A DNA stretch of 64,000 nt from Shinella yambaruensis (GCF_022899355.1 NZ_JALJCK010000007.1:1-64000), one strand, 5' to 3'. Counted from the stretch's first letter, positions 16,218 through 25,362 are shown. The notes: generated by a model from the letters alone, not told the origin. Program-made: numbers and translations.

Positions 16218-17699
16218 ATGACCGTTAGAGAATATGGATTGTGGATCAATGGCAGGTGGCTCAAGACAGCCAATATGGTCGAGCGGACGTCGCCTGCTCA
16301 CGGTGCGTCGCTCGCCCGTTTCGCGGAAGGTGGTAAAGAGGAGGTTGATGCGGCCGTCGCGGCAGCGCGCGCAGCCTTCGACAACCGGTCGGTCTGGTCC
16401 GGCATTCCCGGCTCGGAGCGTGCCAAGGCCATCACCCGCTGGCTTGAGCTGATCGTGCGCGACACCGACAGGCTGGCGACAATCGAGGCGGAGGAAGTCG
16501 GCAAGCCCATCCGCCTCGCGAAGGGCGAGACGGAATGGTCCATCGAGCTTGGGCGTTACGCCGCCGCTCTCGCCTACCAGATTCCGGGCGACCTCGTGAA
16601 CAATATCGGGGACGCGAACCTTGGTCTGGTGAGCCGTGAACCTCGCGGCGTCATCGGCATGATCACGCCGTGGAATTTCCCGCTCGTCACGCTCTTCCAG
16701 AAGCTTCCCTTCGCGCTGGCGGCCGGCTGCACGGTCGTCATCAAGCCGTCGGAGCTGACCGCGGGCACGACGCTTGAGGTCGCTGCGCTCGCCAAGGAGG
16801 CCGGCATTCCGGACGGCGTGATCAATGTCGTGACGGGCTCCGGCCGCACCGTTGGCGAGGCTCTCACGGGCCACCCCGGTGTCGACATGATTTCCTTCAC
16901 GGGTTCGACCGTGGTCGGCAAGCGCATCGCGCAGCGTTGCGCCGAGCAGATGAAACGCGTCGGCCTGGAGCTTGGTGGCAAGGCGGCGAACATCGTCTTC
17001 GCCGACGCCGACGTCGACTCGGCCATCGACGGCATCGCATTCGGTTACATTCTCAACCAGGGTGAAGAGTGCGTTCAGGGGACCCGCCTGCTGATCGAGG
17101 AGTCCATTGCCGACGATTTCATCAGGCAGCTTGTCGAGCGCTCGAGGAAAATCCGTATCGGCCTGCCGGACGACGAACAGGCGGATGTCGGTGCGCTCAT
17201 CCACGAGCAGCACATGGAAAAGGTACTCGGCTACATCAGGACGGGCGTCGAGCAAGGCGCGAAACTGGAGATCGGCGGCGAGCGCCTGACCGGCGACGGT
17301 CTCGGCAAGGGCTACTTCGTCGCTCCGACCATCTTCTCCGGCGTTACGCCGGAAATGACCATCTTCCGCGAAGAGATTTTCGGACCGGTTCTTGCCGTCA
17401 CCACTTTCAAGACCGCGGAGGAAGCGATCAAGCTTGCGAACGACACCAATTACGGACTCGGCAACGGCGTCTGGACGAAGGACATCGACAAGGCGATCCA
17501 GGTCTCGCGCGCACTCAAGAGCGGCACGGTCTACGTCAACACGTTCCTCGAAACCTCGGTTCAGATGCCGTTTGGCGGCTTCAAGGAAAGCGGCCTTGGC
17601 CGCGAGAACGGCATGGATGGCCTGCTTGAGTTCACCGAGGTGAAGTCGACATTCATCAAGCTGGGCAAACGCGGCTACGCATTGCCTCACACGGTCTGA
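16218..17699 (+). CDS. NAD(P)-dependent aldehyde dehydrogenase
   Basis: 493 residues, the usual ALDH length. Visible motifs are TPWNFPLV and KPSE in the cofactor site, FTGSTVVGKRI, the general-base glutamate in LELGGKAANIVFADAD, and the catalytic cysteine in NQGEECVQGTRLL near residue 284. The sequence is of the betaine-aldehyde/semialdehyde dehydrogenase type. In this operon it would oxidise the aldehyde made by the GMC alcohol oxidoreductase encoded in the partner operon; that coupling is inference from shared LacI operators. A strong terminator-like hairpin follows 50 bases after the stop. Confidence 0.92.
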   Translation: MTVREYGLWINGRWLKTANMVERTSPAHGASLARFAEGGKEEVDAAVAAARAAFDNRSVWSGIPGSERAKAITRWLELIVRDTDRLATIEAEEVGKPIRLAKGETEWSIELGRYAAALAYQIPGDLVNNIGDANLGLVSREPRGVIGMITPWNFPLVTLFQKLPFALAAGCTVVIKPSELTAGTTLEVAALAKEAGIPDGVINVVTGSGRTVGEALTGHPGVDMISFTGSTVVGKRIAQRCAEQMKRVGLELGGKAANIVFADADVDSAIDGIAFGYILNQGEECVQGTRLLIEESIADDFIRQLVERSRKIRIGLPDDEQADVGALIHEQHMEKVLGYIRTGVEQGAKLEIGGERLTGDGLGKGYFVAPTIFSGVTPEMTIFREEIFGPVLAVTTFKTAEEAIKLANDTNYGLGNGVWTKDIDKAIQVSRALKSGTVYVNTFLETSVQMPFGGFKESGLGRENGMDGLLEFTEVKSTFIKLGKRGYALPHTV

Positions 17700-17748
17700 C
17701 CATGCGGCGGACGGTCGTCTAAAGCGTTGCTCCTCCCAAGGCAGCCGT

Positions 17749-17790
17749 GGGCTGGTGGTGGCTTCGATCCACCGCCAGCCCATTTTTCTT
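17749..17790 (+). terminator. Rho-independent terminator between aldehyde dehydrogenase and aspartase genes
   Basis: GGGCTGGTGGTGG (17749-17761) pairs with CCACCGCCAGCCC (17769-17781), a 13-bp stem with one G-T pair and a seven-base loop, followed directly by ATTTTTCTT. This is the best intrinsic terminator in the window. It should end or strongly attenuate the transport operon before the aspartase gene that starts 38 bases further on. Confidence 0.8.
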
Positions 17791-17818
17791 CCAGCAAGCT
17801 TGTAGAAGGTTCTTGGAA

Positions 17819-19264
17819 ATGCCCGACATGCTGCCCCTTACTGTCGCCACGCGCCGTGAGCACGACTCCCTTGGCGAAATCGACGTCGATGCCGACGCCT
17901 ATTACGCCGCCCAAACGGCAAGGGCTTTCTCCAATTTCCAGATTTCGGGCATTCCGATCGGGCACTATGCGGTCTTCATCCGGGCGCTGGCCTTCGTGAA
18001 GAAGGCGGCAGCCTTGGCAAATCTGGAACTCGGCGACCTTGACAGGAAGAAGGCGGACGCGATCGTCGCCGCCTGTGACGACATCGCTGGCGGCAAGCTT
18101 GCGGACCAATTCGTCCTCGACGTTTTCCAGGGCGGGGCCGGGACATCGACGAACATGAACGTAAACGAGGTGGTGGCGAACCTCGCCCTGGAACATCTCG
18201 GGCTTCCCAAGGGAAGCTTCGACGTCATCCACCCGAACAACGACGTGAACCTCTCGCAGTCCACAAACGACGTCTATCCCACGGCGATCCGTCTGGCACT
18301 CCTCCTCAGCTACAACAGCCTGTCGAACGAGCTGGCCGGCATCGCGGACACTTTCGAAGCGAAAGCAGCGGAATTCGCCGACATCCTCAAGCTCGGGCGC
18401 ACGCAGCTGCAGGATGCCGTGCCGATGACGTTGGGACAGGAGTTCACGGCCTTCGCCGTGACGTTGAGAGAGGACATCCTTCGGCTCGAGGAGGCGGCCA
18501 GGCTTCTCAAGGAGATCAATCTGGGCGGTACGGCGATCGGAACGGGCATTACCGCCGATCCTTGCTACGCGGCTCTTGCCATAAAAAAACTCGCGGAAGT
18601 GTCGTCGGTCGATGTCGTTCCCGCATCGGACTTTGTCGAGGCTTGCTGGGATACAGGGGCCTTTGTTCTCTTTTCCGGCACCATCAAGCGGACGGCGGTG
18701 AAGCTTTCCAAGATTTCGAACGACCTCAGGCTGCTTTCGAGCGGGCCGCGCGGGGGCTTCGGCGAAATCAACCTGCCGCCGATGCAGCCCGGCTCGTCGA
18801 TCATGCCGGGCAAAGTCAACCCCGTCATTCCCGAAGTGGTCAATCAGGTTGCTTTCCAGGTGATTGGAGCCGACCTCGTCGTAACCCTGGCGGCAGAAGC
18901 AGGTCAGCTCCAGCTCAACGCCTTCGAACCCGTCATCGTCTTCAATCTGCTGCAGTCCATCACGTTGTTGACCAATGCGGTGAGAACCCTCAGGGAAAAG
19001 TGTGTTGTCGGAATCACGGCGAACGAGGCGCGGTGCAGGCAGCATCTCGATGCGGGCACGGCGCTCGCAACTGCGTTGACGTCGCTGATCGGGTACGAGA
19101 AGGTATCCGAGATGGCGAAGGAAATTCTCCGGAGCGGCCGCACCATGAGGGAATTGCTCGACGAGAGCAACACCTTGTCGGCAGACCTGCTCGAGCAGGT
19201 TCTCGATACGAAGGCGCTGACGCGCCCCTCGCGCTTCCGCAATCAGCCGACAAATGGAAAATAG
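17819..19264 (+). CDS. aspA: Aspartate ammonia-lyase (aspartase)
   Basis: 481 residues from the ATG at 17819; the open frame reaches back to 17747 but would run through the terminator stem. The fumarase/aspartase signature GSSIMPGKVNP is present near residue 322, with the aspartase-like continuation VIPEVVNQVAFQVIG and AAEAGQLQLN. The early GGAGTSTNMN and QSTNDVYPTA segments form the rest of the active site. The reaction is L-aspartate to fumarate plus ammonia, feeding the TCA cycle. The similarity to classical AspA is close enough to name, but a related C-N lyase acting on a substituted aspartate cannot be excluded. Confidence 0.85.
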   Translation: MPDMLPLTVATRREHDSLGEIDVDADAYYAAQTARAFSNFQISGIPIGHYAVFIRALAFVKKAAALANLELGDLDRKKADAIVAACDDIAGGKLADQFVLDVFQGGAGTSTNMNVNEVVANLALEHLGLPKGSFDVIHPNNDVNLSQSTNDVYPTAIRLALLLSYNSLSNELAGIADTFEAKAAEFADILKLGRTQLQDAVPMTLGQEFTAFAVTLREDILRLEEAARLLKEINLGGTAIGTGITADPCYAALAIKKLAEVSSVDVVPASDFVEACWDTGAFVLFSGTIKRTAVKLSKISNDLRLLSSGPRGGFGEINLPPMQPGSSIMPGKVNPVIPEVVNQVAFQVIGADLVVTLAAEAGQLQLNAFEPVIVFNLLQSITLLTNAVRTLREKCVVGITANEARCRQHLDAGTALATALTSLIGYEKVSEMAKEILRSGRTMRELLDESNTLSADLLEQVLDTKALTRPSRFRNQPTNGK

Positions 19265-19266
19265 GC

Positions 19267-19926
19267 ATGCTTTATCTCGACCGCTTCAAGACCATCATCT
19301 TCGACTTCGACGGCGTCATTCTTGATTCCGCACGCTTGAAGACCGCGGCGTTTGCGCAGGTGTACGGTTGCGAAGATCCGGAAAAGATCGCTGAAGTCAT
19401 CAAGTACCAGGAACAGCATGGCGGAATTGGCCGACGTCAAAAGTTCGAGTATTTCGAGCGCGAGGTGTTCGGCCGACCCGGCGATGAAGCGAGAGTTGAA
19501 AATCTCTGTGTCCGTTTCGCGGAGATCATCGACGAGGGCATGCTCAATTGCGCGTTTATCCCCGGCGCTGAGGCTCTTCTCGCCCGTCTTGAAAACGAAA
19601 TTCCGATGTACGTCGTCTCGGGAATGCCGGAGGATGATCTCAAGCTGGTAATCGAACGGCGTGGCTTGTCGCGGTATTTCCGAACCGTGTCGGGGTCGCC
19701 CAAGTCGAAGTACGCCGAGTTTCGGAACGTGATGCTGCTGGAGGGCGCCGAAGCCACGGAGTGCCTCGCTGTCGGGGATTCACCCACCGAGTTTCACGCG
19801 GCCCGTAAGATTGGCATCCCGTTTCTGGCGATCGTCGCACCCGATGTGGTTGACCTTTTCCCCGTCGATGTGCAGAAGGCCCCCGATCTCACCGGGTTCG
19901 AGTTCGCCGCCCGTCTGGCGCGGTGA
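19267..19926 (+). CDS. HAD-superfamily hydrolase (beta-phosphoglucomutase/phosphatase-like)
   Basis: 219 residues starting two bases after the aspartase stop. HAD motif I is FDFDGVILDS (residues 12-21), motif II is VVSGMPEDD, motif III the lysine around SPKSKYAEF, and motif IV GDSPTEFHAARKIG. A helical cap domain lies between motifs I and II. It probably removes or transfers a phosphate from a small metabolite. The tight linkage to aspartase suggests shared expression. A truncated MFS transporter gene follows. Confidence 0.87.
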   Translation: MLYLDRFKTIIFDFDGVILDSARLKTAAFAQVYGCEDPEKIAEVIKYQEQHGGIGRRQKFEYFEREVFGRPGDEARVENLCVRFAEIIDEGMLNCAFIPGAEALLARLENEIPMYVVSGMPEDDLKLVIERRGLSRYFRTVSGSPKSKYAEFRNVMLLEGAEATECLAVGDSPTEFHAARKIGIPFLAIVAPDVVDLFPVDVQKAPDLTGFEFAARLAR

Positions 19927-19953
19927 CGAGCTTCAGCAAAGAGTCCATCCCCC

Positions 19954-20127
19954 ATGATCGCAGCCCACCAAAGGCCATATCTGGCGTTTTTCCTGCTTGC
20001 AATCGCGACCGGTGCGTTCATGGCGCGAATTCCGGACCTCCAGATCGGACAGAGGGCGGCTACCCGCCTCCTGCCGCATCCTGACACTGAAGCACCATAT
20101 GACTCAAAGTCATGGACAAACGAGTAG
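19954..20127 (+). pseudogene. MFS transporter, N-terminal remnant
   Basis: A short frame starts with ATG at 19954 and reads RPYLAFFLLAIATGAFMARI followed by PDLQ, which matches the first transmembrane helix and the following loop of major-facilitator sugar/cyanate-type permeases. After about 30 codons the similarity stops and the frame ends at 20127. The rest of the gene is missing, so this is the left scar of a deletion that now abuts the GMC oxidoreductase promoter. Confidence 0.5.
20099..20113. promoter_or_regulatory. 15-bp palindrome, LysR-type operator (copy 1)
   Basis: ATGACTCAAAGTCAT is a dyad (6-bp arms, 3-bp centre), 83 bases upstream of the GMC oxidoreductase start. The same pattern occurs at 21953-21967 and at 26405-26419, the latter in front of the LysR gene. 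The T-N11-A form is that of LysR-type recognition sites. Confidence 0.65.
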
Positions 20128-20195
20128 GCGTGACTTGATGGGAGGCCTGGTTTCGGCAAGGTAGACAAAAAATCGGGAACGCGGAGTCAGTCGTC

Positions 20196-21803
20196 GTGAA
20201 CAGTGAGAATTTCGATTTCGTGGTCGTCGGCGGCGGGTCCGCCGGGAGCGTTCTGGCCAATCGGCTCAGCGCGCGGAGCGATCGTGTCCTGCTTCTCGAA
20301 GCGGGCGGCTCAGGTCGCGAAATCTCGTATGATCTTCCGTTTCTCGCTGCCAAGCTGTTCTCGTTCAAGCGCAACAACTGGGCGTACAACTGTGTACCAC
20401 AGAAGAACATGAATGGGCGGACCCAGTGCTTTCCGCGGGGGAAGATGCTCGGCGGCTCCTTCATCTTCAATGGCGCACAGTACATTCGGGGCAATCCCTC
20501 TGATTTCGACACCTGGCGGCAGCTCGGGAATCCGGGCTGGTCGTTCGAAGACGTTCTCCCTTACTTCAGGAAATCCGAGAAGTATTTCGGGGGCGACAAC
20601 GCCTTCCACAGCACGCGTGGCCCGATGCCGGTCTCCAAGCCGCCGATGGTCAGTGAATTGACCATGGCCTACCTGAAGGCTTGCCAGCAGGCCGGCTATC
20701 CGCTGAACAACGATTTCAACGGCGCTTCTCAGGAGGGATTCGGAGTTTACGACTTCAATATCGCCGACGGACGCCGCCAGACGACGGCGAAGACGTTCCT
20801 CCGCCCCGCCATGAGCCGGCCGAACCTCAAGGTCGAGGTGAACGCGAACGTCCACAAGGTGATCGTTGAGAACGGCGAGGCCGTGGCCGTCGAGTATGAA
20901 AAGGGCGGAACGACCCATCGCGTGCGGGCGAACCGCGAGATCGTCCTGGCCGCCGGGTCATTCAATTCCCCCAAGATCCTGATGCTTTCAGGGATCGGGG
21001 ATCAGGAGGCGCTGGGCAAGCTCGGCATCTCTCCGGCGAGGCATCTTCCGGGCGTCGGCGCCAACCTGCAGGACCATGTGAACGTGTCGGTGGCCCACAG
21101 CTCAACGAGGCCCGTTTCGATGGCATCCTCGCTACGCATCCACACGCTGACCCTGGCGATGGTGAACAGCCTGGTCTTCAGGAGGGGGCAGGTCTCGCAG
21201 AGTCCCTTGGAAGCGGGAGGCTTCTTCAGCATGCAACACGGCGTCGAGGCTCCCGAGTGCCAGGCTGTATTCATCCCGTACTATCCGGGGCAGGGCCTCA
21301 AGATCTGGATGCCCTGGGCGGATAAGCTGGAAGGGCACTCCTACGTCGTGCATGTGTGGCCGAACCGGCCCGAAAGCCGCGGGAAAATGTGGCTGGAGTC
21401 CGCCGACCCCAGGGACGCTCCGGTGTTCGATCCGAATTTCCTCTCGTCCGAGTACGACATGGCGATCACCCGCGAGGCCATCCGCGTAACCCGGAAGATT
21501 TTCGCGCAAGAAGCCTTCGAACCCTACCGTGGGCCGGAACTGACCCCCGGCGCGGATGTCAGGTCGGACGTCGAGCTCGACGCCTACATCCGCAGCACAT
21601 CGGGTATCGGTCACCATACGTGCGGCACCGCAAAGATGGGGCAGGACGCGATGGCTGTCGTCGACGAGAAGCTGCGCGTTCATGGCATCTCGAAACTGCG
21701 CGTTGCCGATGCGTCGATCATGCCGACGATGGTAAGCGGGAACACGAACGCCGCGACCATAATGATCGCCGAAAAGGCCGCAGACATGATGCTCGCTACA
21801 TAG
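20196..21803 (+). CDS. GMC-family FAD-dependent oxidoreductase
   Basis: 535 residues from a GTG start. FAD-binding DFVVVGGGSAGSVLANRLS lies at the N-terminus, then LLLEAGG, GGSFIFNGAQYIRGN (GMC signature 1), AAGSFNSPKILMLSGIG (signature 2), and the active-site histidine in GIGHHTCGTAKMG with the second catalytic position in VSGNTNAATIMIAEK. It oxidises an alcohol; substrate unknown. It is less than half identical in appearance to the GMC enzyme at 7.8 kb and belongs to a different regulon, judging by the upstream LysR-type palindrome. Confidence 0.9.
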   Translation: MNSENFDFVVVGGGSAGSVLANRLSARSDRVLLLEAGGSGREISYDLPFLAAKLFSFKRNNWAYNCVPQKNMNGRTQCFPRGKMLGGSFIFNGAQYIRGNPSDFDTWRQLGNPGWSFEDVLPYFRKSEKYFGGDNAFHSTRGPMPVSKPPMVSELTMAYLKACQQAGYPLNNDFNGASQEGFGVYDFNIADGRRQTTAKTFLRPAMSRPNLKVEVNANVHKVIVENGEAVAVEYEKGGTTHRVRANREIVLAAGSFNSPKILMLSGIGDQEALGKLGISPARHLPGVGANLQDHVNVSVAHSSTRPVSMASSLRIHTLTLAMVNSLVFRRGQVSQSPLEAGGFFSMQHGVEAPECQAVFIPYYPGQGLKIWMPWADKLEGHSYVVHVWPNRPESRGKMWLESADPRDAPVFDPNFLSSEYDMAITREAIRVTRKIFAQEAFEPYRGPELTPGADVRSDVELDAYIRSTSGIGHHTCGTAKMGQDAMAVVDEKLRVHGISKLRVADASIMPTMVSGNTNAATIMIAEKAADMMLAT

Positions 21804-22145
21804 TCACGCACCGCAGCGAAGATCGGAAGAAATGATCGGGTAGGCCGCGACGACGTTTCCGTTGTCGGGGCCGCCGCCGTTTGGCCGCCGACGCAAATTG
21901 AATGGGCATGAGAATTGCTGTGGTCTACAGGGAAATCGAGCGGCGGATTCATATGAGAAAAAGTCATGACGGAATGACCGCGGTTATCTTGAGCGGGCGT
22001 TGGAGCCGCAATAGCCTGCTCCCACCTGATGAAACGGAGGAAGCGATACGTCGCAAGACGTACCTCGCCAGGCAATAAGAACAATCACGAAATCCATGTC
22101 TTCCGCGGCCGAAGGTCGTATTGATTGTCAAAGGGGAATGAACCG
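21804..22145. other. Intergenic region with LysR-type palindrome (copy 2)
   Basis: No convincing gene in this 340-base gap. ATGAGAAAAAGTCAT at 21953-21967 repeats the operator pattern seen at 20099 and 26405. AAAGGGG at about 22132-22138 serves as ribosome binding site of the binding-protein gene. The distance from palindrome to start codon (about 180 bases) leaves room for a long leader. Confidence 0.55.
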
Positions 22146-23219
22146 ATGAAAAGAACTATCTCCGCCGCTCTGCTGTCGGCTGCCGCGCTCTTCAGCTCCG
22201 TCCCCGCGAAGGCCGCCGAGCCGTCCGGCACGGTCTACCTCCTGGTCCCGAACGTCACGACCAATCGCTGGGCGAAGTTCGACATTCCGAACATGACCGA
22301 AGCGATGAAAACCTATGCCCCCGGCGTGGAGCTCAAGGTTCTGAACGCGAACGACGACATGCAGCAGCAGGTGTCCCAGGCCGAATCCGCCCTGGCGAGC
22401 GGCGCGCTGGGCATCATCCTAGTGTCCGTCGACCCACCCCGTTCCGCAAGCATCCTGGCGAGGGCCGAAGCCGATGGCGTCCACGTCGTGACCTACGCGC
22501 ACGACCCGGGTCCGGGACCGGTCTCCTACCACGTCTCCGTCCCCTTCAGCGACATCGGTGAGGCTCAGGGTAAATACCTGGCCGAGAACCTGCCGGATCA
22601 TCGTCCTGTCCGGCTCGCCTACATGCTGGGTGACCCCAAGTTCGCCTTCTACCCGGAGCAGATGAAGGGCTTTGACAAATACCTCAAGCCACTCATCGAC
22701 AATGGCACTGTCGAAGTCGTCTGCCAAGCCGATGCGCTACTGTATCTGGCTGCGAACGCGCAGAAAAACATGGAGCAGTGCCTGACCAAGACCAACAACG
22801 AGGTGGACGGCGTGGTCGTCATGAACGACGACACCGGCGGTGGCGTTATCGCCGCATTGAGCGCGCAGGATCTCGTCGGCAAGGTCAAGGTTTACGGTGG
22901 ATACGATGCCACCCTCGAGGGTATTCAGCGCGTGCTTCTTGGCTGGCAGGCCGCCGACATGGCGCCGCCTTACAAGCAAATGGCCGATGCAGCCATCCAA
23001 CTGATCGTTTCCAAGGTCAAGGGCGAGGAAGCTCCGGCGGGCATCGTCAACGGGAACTGGCCCAACAACTTCACCGAGGGCGGCGTCCCCGCCCGGCTTG
23101 AACCGAATGTGTTCATCACCACGGATAATGTGCAGGAAACCGTGATCGACGCCGGACTTTTCACGAAGGAAGAGCTGTGTGGCGGCATCGGAAAAGATGC
23201 CGACTTCTGCAAGAACTGA
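22146..23219 (+). CDS. Sugar-type ABC transporter substrate-binding protein (type 1 periplasmic-binding fold)
   Basis: 357 residues from the ATG at 22146. A Sec signal peptide (KRTISAALLSAAALFSSVPA, cut near AKAAE) is followed by a Peripla_BP_4-type domain: QQVSQAESALASGALGIIL, then VDPPRSASILARAEADGVHV, then VVMNDDTGGGVIAALSAQDL. Relatives bind xylose, ribose or fructose, but also other small polar molecules. The mature protein has cysteine pairs near the C-terminus (EELCGGIG and ADFCKN). It is the first gene of a three-gene importer. Confidence 0.88.
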   Translation: MKRTISAALLSAAALFSSVPAKAAEPSGTVYLLVPNVTTNRWAKFDIPNMTEAMKTYAPGVELKVLNANDDMQQQVSQAESALASGALGIILVSVDPPRSASILARAEADGVHVVTYAHDPGPGPVSYHVSVPFSDIGEAQGKYLAENLPDHRPVRLAYMLGDPKFAFYPEQMKGFDKYLKPLIDNGTVEVVCQADALLYLAANAQKNMEQCLTKTNNEVDGVVVMNDDTGGGVIAALSAQDLVGKVKVYGGYDATLEGIQRVLLGWQAADMAPPYKQMADAAIQLIVSKVKGEEAPAGIVNGNWPNNFTEGGVPARLEPNVFITTDNVQETVIDAGLFTKEELCGGIGKDADFCKN

Positions 23220-23231
23220 ACCGGACAGACT

Positions 23232-23256
23232 AGGAGCTGTCGATAAGGCGGCTCCT
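23232..23256 (+). other. Intercistronic hairpin after the binding-protein gene
   Basis: AGGAGC (23232-23237) pairs with GCTCCT (23251-23256) in the 63-base gap between the binding-protein and ATPase genes. The stem is short, but its placement is the same as in the other ABC operons of this window. Confidence 0.4.
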
Positions 23257-23282
23257 CAAAAACGCATAATGGGGTCCTAGTC

Positions 23283-24083
23283 ATGAACAAGAACGAACCT
23301 CCGATCTTGGAGGTCCGAAACGTCTCGATACGTTTCGGAGGGGTCGCTGCCCTCACCAGGGTATCGCTCAGCATATGGCCGGGTGAAGTCGTCGCTCTGG
23401 TCGGCGACAACGGCGCGGGCAAGAGTACGCTGGTCAAGACGATCTCCGGCATCCAGTCCCCCGACGAGGGCGAAATCCTTGTGTCAGGAGCGGCGCTCTC
23501 ACTGAAAAGCCCACATGACGCGAACGCGGCGGGTATCCAGACGGTCTACCAAGACCTCGCCATCTGCGACAATCTCGACACGGTACAGAACCTCTTCCTC
23601 GGCCGCGAATACTATCACCCGTGGTACAAAGGGCGGCGGCTTGACCGTGCAGGCATGGAAGCGCGCGCGAAAGAGGTGCTGGCCAACCTCGACGTAAAGA
23701 TCCGCGACATCAACGTGCCGGCGAACTCGCTGTCGGGAGGGCAGCGTCAATCAGTGGCGATCTGCCGTTCGATCCTGACCGACCCCCGTGTCGTGCTCCT
23801 CGACGAGCCCACGGCCGCGCTCGGCGTTGCGCAGCGCAAGCAGGTTCTGAACCTGATCGAGCGACTTCGCGCTCAGGGACGGGCGGTCATCGTGATCAGC
23901 CATGATCTGGGCGATGTCCAGCAGGTCGCCGATCGGGTCGTGGTCTTGCGACTTGGCAACAAGGTGGCGGAAGTCAGCCGCGGGAGCTACACCCGTGAAG
24001 AGTTGGTCGGCGCCATCACCGGGATGATCAGCAACGAGGAAATGGCTGCACTTTCGCGTCGTGAGGGGGTGTCCCATGTCTAA
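23283..24083 (+). CDS. ABC transporter ATP-binding protein, single-domain sugar type (FrcA/XylG-like)
   Basis: 266 residues with one nucleotide-binding domain only, like FrcA of the rhizobial fructose importer and unlike the double-domain RbsA. Walker A is GDNGAGKST (about residue 43), the signature LSGGQRQ, Walker B VVLLDEPTAAL and the switch histidine is in VISHD. It energises the permease encoded next, whose start overlaps its last eight bases. Confidence 0.92.
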   Translation: MNKNEPPILEVRNVSIRFGGVAALTRVSLSIWPGEVVALVGDNGAGKSTLVKTISGIQSPDEGEILVSGAALSLKSPHDANAAGIQTVYQDLAICDNLDTVQNLFLGREYYHPWYKGRRLDRAGMEARAKEVLANLDVKIRDINVPANSLSGGQRQSVAICRSILTDPRVVLLDEPTAALGVAQRKQVLNLIERLRAQGRAVIVISHDLGDVQQVADRVVVLRLGNKVAEVSRGSYTREELVGAITGMISNEEMAALSRREGVSHV

Positions 24084-25299
24084 GCAGTTATCCGCCTTTA
24101 CCACGTTCGCCAATCCCGCCCCTCAGGAAACACCGAAAATGAAGCTTGACGCTGTCTTGGGAGCACTGGCGACGCGGTATCGTATGCTGCCCGTTCTTCT
24201 CGCGCTCGTCCTCATCTGGGCCTACTTCGCGTGGGCGAACCCCCTATTCCTCAGCCCAAGGAACTTGTCGAACCTTTCGCTGCAGATCGTGACGACCGGC
24301 ATCGTGGCGCTTGGCCTCATGTTCGTGCTGGTCATCGGTGAGATCGACCTGTCCGTCGCCGCGACCGGCGCGGTATCGGCCGCGATTACGGCTGGAATGG
24401 CGGTCAACCAAGGGTTCGACACCGTGACGGCCGTCGCCGTCGGTCTCTTGATCGGTGCGGCGATTGGCTGTGTACAAGGGCTGGTGATCACCTATTTTCG
24501 AGCGCCTGCTTTCATCGTGACGCTCGGCACGTCTCTTATCCTCCAGGGCATCCTCCTCGATCTCCTGCCCGCCAGCTCGAACCTGATTTCACTGGTCGGT
24601 CAGCCTCTCGGGAAGGTCGCGACGATTTATCTTCCGGGTCTCGTCAGCGTGGCTCTGCTCGCCGTCGTCATAGCGCTTGGCCTCGTCTTCAGTCTGCAGT
24701 CTTACGCCGCCAAGAAGCGCAACGCGCTTCCCGCGTCGTTCCTGTGGTCCGTCGTCGCTCCGGCCGTCTCGCTCGCAATCGTCGGTACCGTTGTCATTGC
24801 CGTCTTCAGTTCATACAGAGGCGTTCCGCTTCTCGTCGCGTTCCTGCTCGGATTGCTCGGTTTCTTCGCCTACGTGACGACCCAGACCCGCTTTGGCGTC
24901 TACCTGTACGCCATCGGCGCGAATGCGGAAGCCGCCCGCCGCGCGGGTATCTCGGTCAAGTTTCTGCGGGTGACGGCGTTTACGCTGACAGGAATTTTCG
25001 CGGCGCTCGGCGGCATGATTGCGGCGGGGCGGGTTCTCGGCGTATCACCCGATTCCGCCGACACGACACTCCTTCTCGAGGCGATCGCCGCCGCGGTCAT
25101 CGGCGGCGTCAGCCTCTTCGGGGGCAGGGGATCGGTCTGGGCCGCTCTGACCGGCGCGCTGGTGATCGGCAGCGTCTCGAACGGCATGCTCCTCATCAAC
25201 GCCTCGACCCAGACACGCCTTGAGGTGCAGGGCGCGATCCTGACTCTGGCCGTCATCCTTGACGCCTATTTGTCCCGTAAAGCCAACAGGGGGCGTTGA
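24076..25299 (+). CDS. Sugar-type ABC transporter permease (XylH/RbsC-like)
   Basis: 407 residues from the ATG at 24076, overlapping the ATPase gene. About ten or more hydrophobic segments are visible. The BPD_transp_2 family marks are GEIDLSVAATGAVSAAITAG, YAIGANAEAARRAGI (ATPase-coupling loop) and AAAVIGGVSLFGGRGS. The length and the extra hydrophobic block in the middle resemble XylH rather than RbsC. It probably works as a homodimer. A terminator-like hairpin follows at 25.36 kb. Confidence 0.92.
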   Translation: MSKQLSAFTTFANPAPQETPKMKLDAVLGALATRYRMLPVLLALVLIWAYFAWANPLFLSPRNLSNLSLQIVTTGIVALGLMFVLVIGEIDLSVAATGAVSAAITAGMAVNQGFDTVTAVAVGLLIGAAIGCVQGLVITYFRAPAFIVTLGTSLILQGILLDLLPASSNLISLVGQPLGKVATIYLPGLVSVALLAVVIALGLVFSLQSYAAKKRNALPASFLWSVVAPAVSLAIVGTVVIAVFSSYRGVPLLVAFLLGLLGFFAYVTTQTRFGVYLYAIGANAEAARRAGISVKFLRVTAFTLTGIFAALGGMIAAGRVLGVSPDSADTTLLLEAIAAAVIGGVSLFGGRGSVWAALTGALVIGSVSNGMLLINASTQTRLEVQGAILTLAVILDAYLSRKANRGR

Positions 25300-25362
25300 C
25301 TTTCATGGATGCGGCGTGCTCCCCAAGCCGCATCTTGACGCTGGGGTCGCCACACGCCCGAA

